Shown here: piece after piece, positions 5,158 through 7,821 of the stretch
Numbering within the stretch: the stretch's first letter is position 1
How the letters are laid out: every line of letters starts with the position of its first letter
Assembly: GCA_023441145.1 (NCBI GenBank)
Contig: JAEZQN010000208.1
Span: forward strand, 1 to 7,821
Direction: 5' to 3'
Source: Bacillota bacterium
Lineage (GTDB): Bacteria; Bacillota; Clostridia; Lachnospirales; Lachnospiraceae
DNA: 7,821 nt
The notes under the pieces: generated by a model
The model's input: the letters and a program-made list of their open reading frames with translations, nothing else
Databases searched by the model: none
Told to the model about the DNA's origin: nothing
Translations under genes and position numbers: made by a program

Positions 5158-6126
5158 TTAGAAATTATTAGCATAGTCGAATATTGGTCTATTATCCTTT
5201 GACCATTTGATTTTCATTTTATATGCATGTCTATTTGCATCATATAAAGGATCTCCTATAATCTCGTCATAAGTTCTTGCATGATAAACCATAACATCAC
5301 TTAAACCATCTTCACTCTTTACAAAGCAATTATGCCCCGGTCCATACATGCCTTTTTCTGCATCTGTTTTCAATACCGGATAACGCTCTTTTTTCCATGC
5401 ACATGGATCTAATATTTCTGCATCTTCCTCAATAGATAATAATCCCATGCAGTAACATTCTCCTGTTGCACTCGCTGAAAATGTCACAAAAATCATTCCA
5501 TCATGTTTCACTACAGCTGGGCCTTCATTCACCCAGAAATCTACTCTTTCCCAGTCATAAGAAGGGGATGTAAGTAATACTTGACTTGATTTTAATTTAA
5601 CTGGACTTTCCATCTCAGCAATATACAAATTAGAAATCTTCTTTCCTACACTGACCTTTTCTGCCCAGATAGCATACCATTTCTCTTTATGGTAAAACAC
5701 TGTCATATCAAGGGAGAAGTCCTGAAAAGAAAAATTATCGGCACCCTGCATTTGACCTAATTCAAGCCATTCATCTTCCATTGGATTTTCACCAACACAT
5801 TTAAGTACATAGGGCCGTATTTCCCAAATATTATCTTTCTCTCCGGCTGCGTAATATATATACCATGAACCTTCTATTTTATGAATTTCTGGTGCCCATA
5901 TATGCTTACTCATTATTCCTGACTCATGCTTATGCCATATTTCTTTCTCACTTGCATTTTTTAGTCCATCGATTGTATCTGCACATCGTAAAATAATTTT
6001 GTCATATTCCGGAACTGATGCCGTAAAATAGTATGTTCCATCATTATCCTTATATACATATGGATCTGCCCGTTGTATTATGAACGGACTATTGTACCTA
6101 GTTGTCTTATAATTTTTACTATTCAT
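5158..6126 (-). CDS. GH43 family glycosidase, probably intracellular arabinofuranosidase or xylosidase
   Basis: The 322-residue protein has the glycoside hydrolase family 43 five-bladed beta-propeller signature. RADPYVYKDNDGTYYFTAS carries the catalytic base Asp21, FSLDMTVFYHKEKWYAIWAE the pKa-modulating Asp140, and VNEGPAVVKHDG the general acid Glu201. GPGHNCF and MVYHARTYDE near the end are also typical. It is a single catalytic domain with no carbohydrate-binding module and no signal peptide, so it should act in the cytoplasm on imported oligosaccharides. Next to a GH51 arabinofuranosidase, removal of L-arabinofuranosyl units is the likeliest activity; beta-xylosidase is the main alternative, as GH43 substrates cannot be told by eye. 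ATG 6126 is preferred because AAGG lies eight bases upstream. A GTG at 6153 overlapping lacI has no binding site. The gene starts 13 bases after the lacI stop. Confidence 0.88.
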   Translation of the reverse strand: MNSKNYKTTRYNSPFIIQRADPYVYKDNDGTYYFTASVPEYDKIILRCADTIDGLKNASEKEIWHKHESGIMSKHIWAPEIHKIEGSWYIYYAAGEKDNIWEIRPYVLKCVGENPMEDEWLELGQMQGADNFSFQDFSLDMTVFYHKEKWYAIWAEKVSVGKKISNLYIAEMESPVKLKSSQVLLTSPSYDWERVDFWVNEGPAVVKHDGMIFVTFSASATGECYCMGLLSIEEDAEILDPCAWKKERYPVLKTDAEKGMYGPGHNCFVKSEDGLSDVMVYHARTYDEIIGDPLYDANRHAYKMKIKWSKDNRPIFDYANNF

Positions 6127-6139
6127 GTTATTTACCTTA

Positions 6140-7165
6140 TCAAAGGGTTTCACCTGAAATTATGGTATAAGGAAGAATTCTACACTCGTTACCAACCCAA
6201 CCTAGCTCATCAGCTGATTTATCTTTTCCTATACTTTCTTTTTCTGCCATTAACTCAAACAACAATTTGACTGCTGTATTGGCAACTTCTTCAACAGCAT
6301 TTGATACGGTAGTAAGTTTTGGGGATATATAATCTAAGATGTCTATATTATCAAATCCTGTGATTGCATAATCTGTCCCTGGAATTAGTCCTTTGCTATT
6401 AAGTCTTTTTATAATTGGAAGTGCAAATTCATCTGCGGTACACACAAATGCCACTTTTTCACCTGTATCAACTAATTCCTCGACCTTTTCCAAATACGTC
6501 CAATCCAGTAGCTCTACTATTGATACATCCGGATTCTTTCTTATAACTTCATTGACCCCTTCTTGCCTTTCTTTATGAACATAAATATTTTCTTTTGACT
6601 CTTCACACATTGGTGGACATACAAAAACTATTTTTTTAATTCCTTCATTAACTACCAGTTCAGTGATTTCTTTCATAGCATTTTTTTGTTCAATACCAAC
6701 AAACGGGATGTCATCCGCAATTTTATTATCAATGGATACAATTGGTGTATTTAAACTTTTCAAAAATTCTATATAGGAATCACCTTGATTAACGGATGAA
6801 ACGATAATTCCATCCACTCTATAGGATGCCAGGCGTAATAATTGCTTTTTTTCAAGTTTAGGCTGAGCACCATGTAGCATAATACTCACACCATACCCTT
6901 TTTTATTTGCTTTGTTTACAATCCAACTGATCATTTCTGCAAAATATCGGCTTTTTGCATCTAAAACAACAACCCCAATATTATATGTTTTTCCATTAAC
7001 AAGACTTCTAGCCAATAAATCAGGTCTGTAAGCATTTTCCTTGGCTACTCGAAGAACCATTTCCTTCGTTTCTGGACTTATACGACCATTACCATTTAGA
7101 GCACGCAATACAGTTGTTCTAGAAACACCGCATATTTTAGCCAGATCATTTGTTGTTATTCCCAT
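6140..7165 (-). CDS. LacI-family transcriptional regulator of the arabinoside operon
   Basis: The 341-residue protein has a LacI-type helix-turn-helix at residues 4-24 (TTNDLAKICGVSRTTVLRAL). The hinge PDLLARSLVNGKTYNIGVV (about 48-66) carries the LAxSL motif that enters the minor groove. A full periplasmic-binding-protein-like effector domain follows (about 61-341: VDGIIVSS, AFVCTADEFA, AITGFDNIDIL, KLTTVSN). Length is standard and no key part is missing. It lies between the GH51 and GH43 genes on the same strand, so arabinose or an arabino-oligosaccharide is the inferred inducer. GAGGTG (7180-7175) nine bases before ATG 7165 supports the start. A promoter at 7200-7228 and an inverted repeat at 7183-7194 suggest separate transcription and self-repression. 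Binding sites and effector are inferences. Confidence 0.92.
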   Translation of the reverse strand: MGITTNDLAKICGVSRTTVLRALNGNGRISPETKEMVLRVAKENAYRPDLLARSLVNGKTYNIGVVVLDAKSRYFAEMISWIVNKANKKGYGVSIMLHGAQPKLEKKQLLRLASYRVDGIIVSSVNQGDSYIEFLKSLNTPIVSIDNKIADDIPFVGIEQKNAMKEITELVVNEGIKKIVFVCPPMCEESKENIYVHKERQEGVNEVIRKNPDVSIVELLDWTYLEKVEELVDTGEKVAFVCTADEFALPIIKRLNSKGLIPGTDYAITGFDNIDILDYISPKLTTVSNAVEEVANTAVKLLFELMAEKESIGKDKSADELGWVGNECRILPYTIISGETL

Positions 7166-7182
7166 AACTTATTACACCTCGC

Positions 7183-7194
7183 AATATCAATATT
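7183..7194. promoter_or_regulatory. Candidate operator at the lacI start point
   Basis: AATATCAATATT is an inverted repeat of AATAT around a two-base spacer, and also contains CAATAT twice in tandem. It covers the predicted transcription start of the internal promoter. A repressor bound there would stop lacI-GH43-yesL transcription. It lacks the central CG usual in LacI-family operators, so the assignment is weak. Confidence 0.3.
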
Positions 7195-7199
7195 ACCCA

Positions 7200-7228
7200 A
7201 TTCTAGCATACCAGCTCGAAAATGTCAC
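7200..7228 (-). promoter_or_regulatory. Internal promoter for lacI-GH43-yesL
   Basis: On the minus strand GTGACA (7228-7223) is five of six to the -35 consensus. After exactly 17 bases comes TAGAAT (7205-7200), five of six to the -10, preceded by the extended -10 TG at one base distance. The -35 begins at the base immediately after the GH51 stop codon. This is the best-formed housekeeping promoter in the window and allows lacI and the genes after it to be expressed apart from GH51. Confidence 0.68.
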
Positions 7229-7821
7229 CTACTTCAAGCTGATACGAACCATCTGGAAGGACAGTGGAAGCAATCTGCAAAACATAGTATTATTCTCAAC
7301 CTTGCTATTTTTAATCTCAATAGGTGTAATACAATTATGGTCTTCTAGATTTGTTGCTTTAATATCCTTTTCATGATATAATGCTACACTTTCAACAATC
7401 TTATCCAATTCAAAATGTTCGGCGTCTAATTCAATTTCATTTTCTGTTTCTGTTCGGTTCACCATAAATAACACTAGTTCATTTTTATCATCATTATAAA
7501 CTACCACTTGATCGACACATGGAACATGTTCGAAGGCTTCTGTTTTATAGCCTGATCCATACTCTTTACTATGGAGTACAACTCCTTGCCCATATTTTGC
7601 AATATAATGAAATGGATAATAAATTGGCTGAACCCATGAATCACCCATTTTATCTGTCATAATACATGCACTAATATTCGTTAGCAAAGACTGACAGCCA
7701 ACTTTTACTCTATCGCAATATTTCAGGAAATTCATCATCATGCTGGAAAATAAAAGTGCATCTTCCATGGAATAAATCTGCTCGCTTATGGCTGGTGCAA
7801 TCTGCCATGGATTATCTTCTA
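7229..7821 (-). CDS. GH51 alpha-L-arabinofuranosidase, C-terminal part (5' end outside window)
   Basis: The frame is open from the window edge to TAG 7231-7229, giving 196 residues without the N-terminus. An internal ATG at 7768 is not the start, because coding sequence of the same family continues upstream (EDNPWQIAPAISEQIYSMED). The visible parts are typical of the C-terminal half of glycoside hydrolase family 51: ALLFSSMMMNFLKYCDRVKV, the QPIYYPFHYIAKYGQG segment, then the beta-sandwich domain (ELVLFMVNRT, VALYHEKDIKATN, LLPLSFQMVRISLK). The catalytic glutamates lie outside the window. GH51 enzymes of about 500 residues are usually cytoplasmic and remove terminal alpha-L-arabinofuranosyl units from arabinan and arabinoxylan oligosaccharides. 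The gene is probably the first or an early member of the operon; transporter genes would be expected beyond the edge. Confidence 0.87.
   Translation of the reverse strand, partial: EDNPWQIAPAISEQIYSMEDALLFSSMMMNFLKYCDRVKVGCQSLLTNISACIMTDKMGDSWVQPIYYPFHYIAKYGQGVVLHSKEYGSGYKTEAFEHVPCVDQVVVYNDDKNELVLFMVNRTETENEIELDAEHFELDKIVESVALYHEKDIKATNLEDHNCITPIEIKNSKVENNTMFCRLLPLSFQMVRISLK

Noticed and set aside
6127..6153. GTG 6153 as the GH43 start, overlapping lacI
   Set aside because: No ribosome binding site before it; ATG 6126 has AAGG at good distance and keeps the whole catalytic domain.
7041..7376. Plus-strand frame spanning the lacI start and the GH51 end
   Set aside because: It runs antisense to two recognisable genes and across their intergenic region; no family resemblance.

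Overview
The window looks like chromosomal DNA of a low-GC, fermentative, plant-fibre-degrading Firmicute, most likely a Lachnospiraceae / Clostridium cluster XIVa type. This rests on AT-rich codon use, strong AAGGAGG-type ribosome binding sites, the style of the ECF sigma/anti-sigma pair, and a GH51-LacI-GH43-YesL carbohydrate locus. The genus is an inference. No rRNA, tRNA, CRISPR array, insertion sequence or phage gene is visible.

Left part (1-2112). A partial zinc-ribbon gene runs leftward off the edge. It is preceded by a possible 39-codon small ORF. Facing the other way is an ECF sigma factor gene translationally coupled (TAATG overlap) to a membrane-anchored putative anti-sigma factor, closed by a strong rho-independent terminator. 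The region between the two divergent units holds an ECF-type promoter (TGAAACTTT / TGTATTAT), a leftward extended -10 promoter, a perfect 18-bp palindrome touching both -35 regions, and a cre-like palindrome in the sigma leader.

Middle part (2158-4158, minus strand). A membrane protein has four predicted helices with two His-X13-His pairs, joined by a linker of 10-residue repeats to a cytochrome b5-like domain. Upstream of it on the same strand lies a stand-alone argC (N-acetyl-gamma-glutamyl-phosphate reductase). A 15-bp hairpin overlaps the argC stop codon. The gene-free stretch 4159-4441 holds the argC promoter and the terminator of the next unit; nothing else is recognisable there.

Right part (4362-7821, minus strand). 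Transcription order is GH51 alpha-L-arabinofuranosidase (5' end outside the window), a LacI-family regulator, a GH43 glycosidase, and a YesL/DUF624 membrane protein, then a G-U-rich terminator. The two enzymes lack signal peptides in what can be seen and probably act in the cytoplasm on imported arabinose-containing oligosaccharides (arabinan or arabinoxylan fragments). The LacI protein is the likely local regulator. A good internal promoter starting right at the GH51 stop codon lets lacI-GH43-yesL be transcribed separately, with a candidate autoregulatory operator at its start point.

Four start codons differ from the longest possible reading frames because a ribosome binding site decides them: anti-sigma at 961, cytochrome at 2955, argC at 4158 and GH43 at 6126. 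The most novel-looking items are the di-heme/cytochrome b5 fusion and the divergent control region of the sigma operon. I saw no clear new defence or mobile system.
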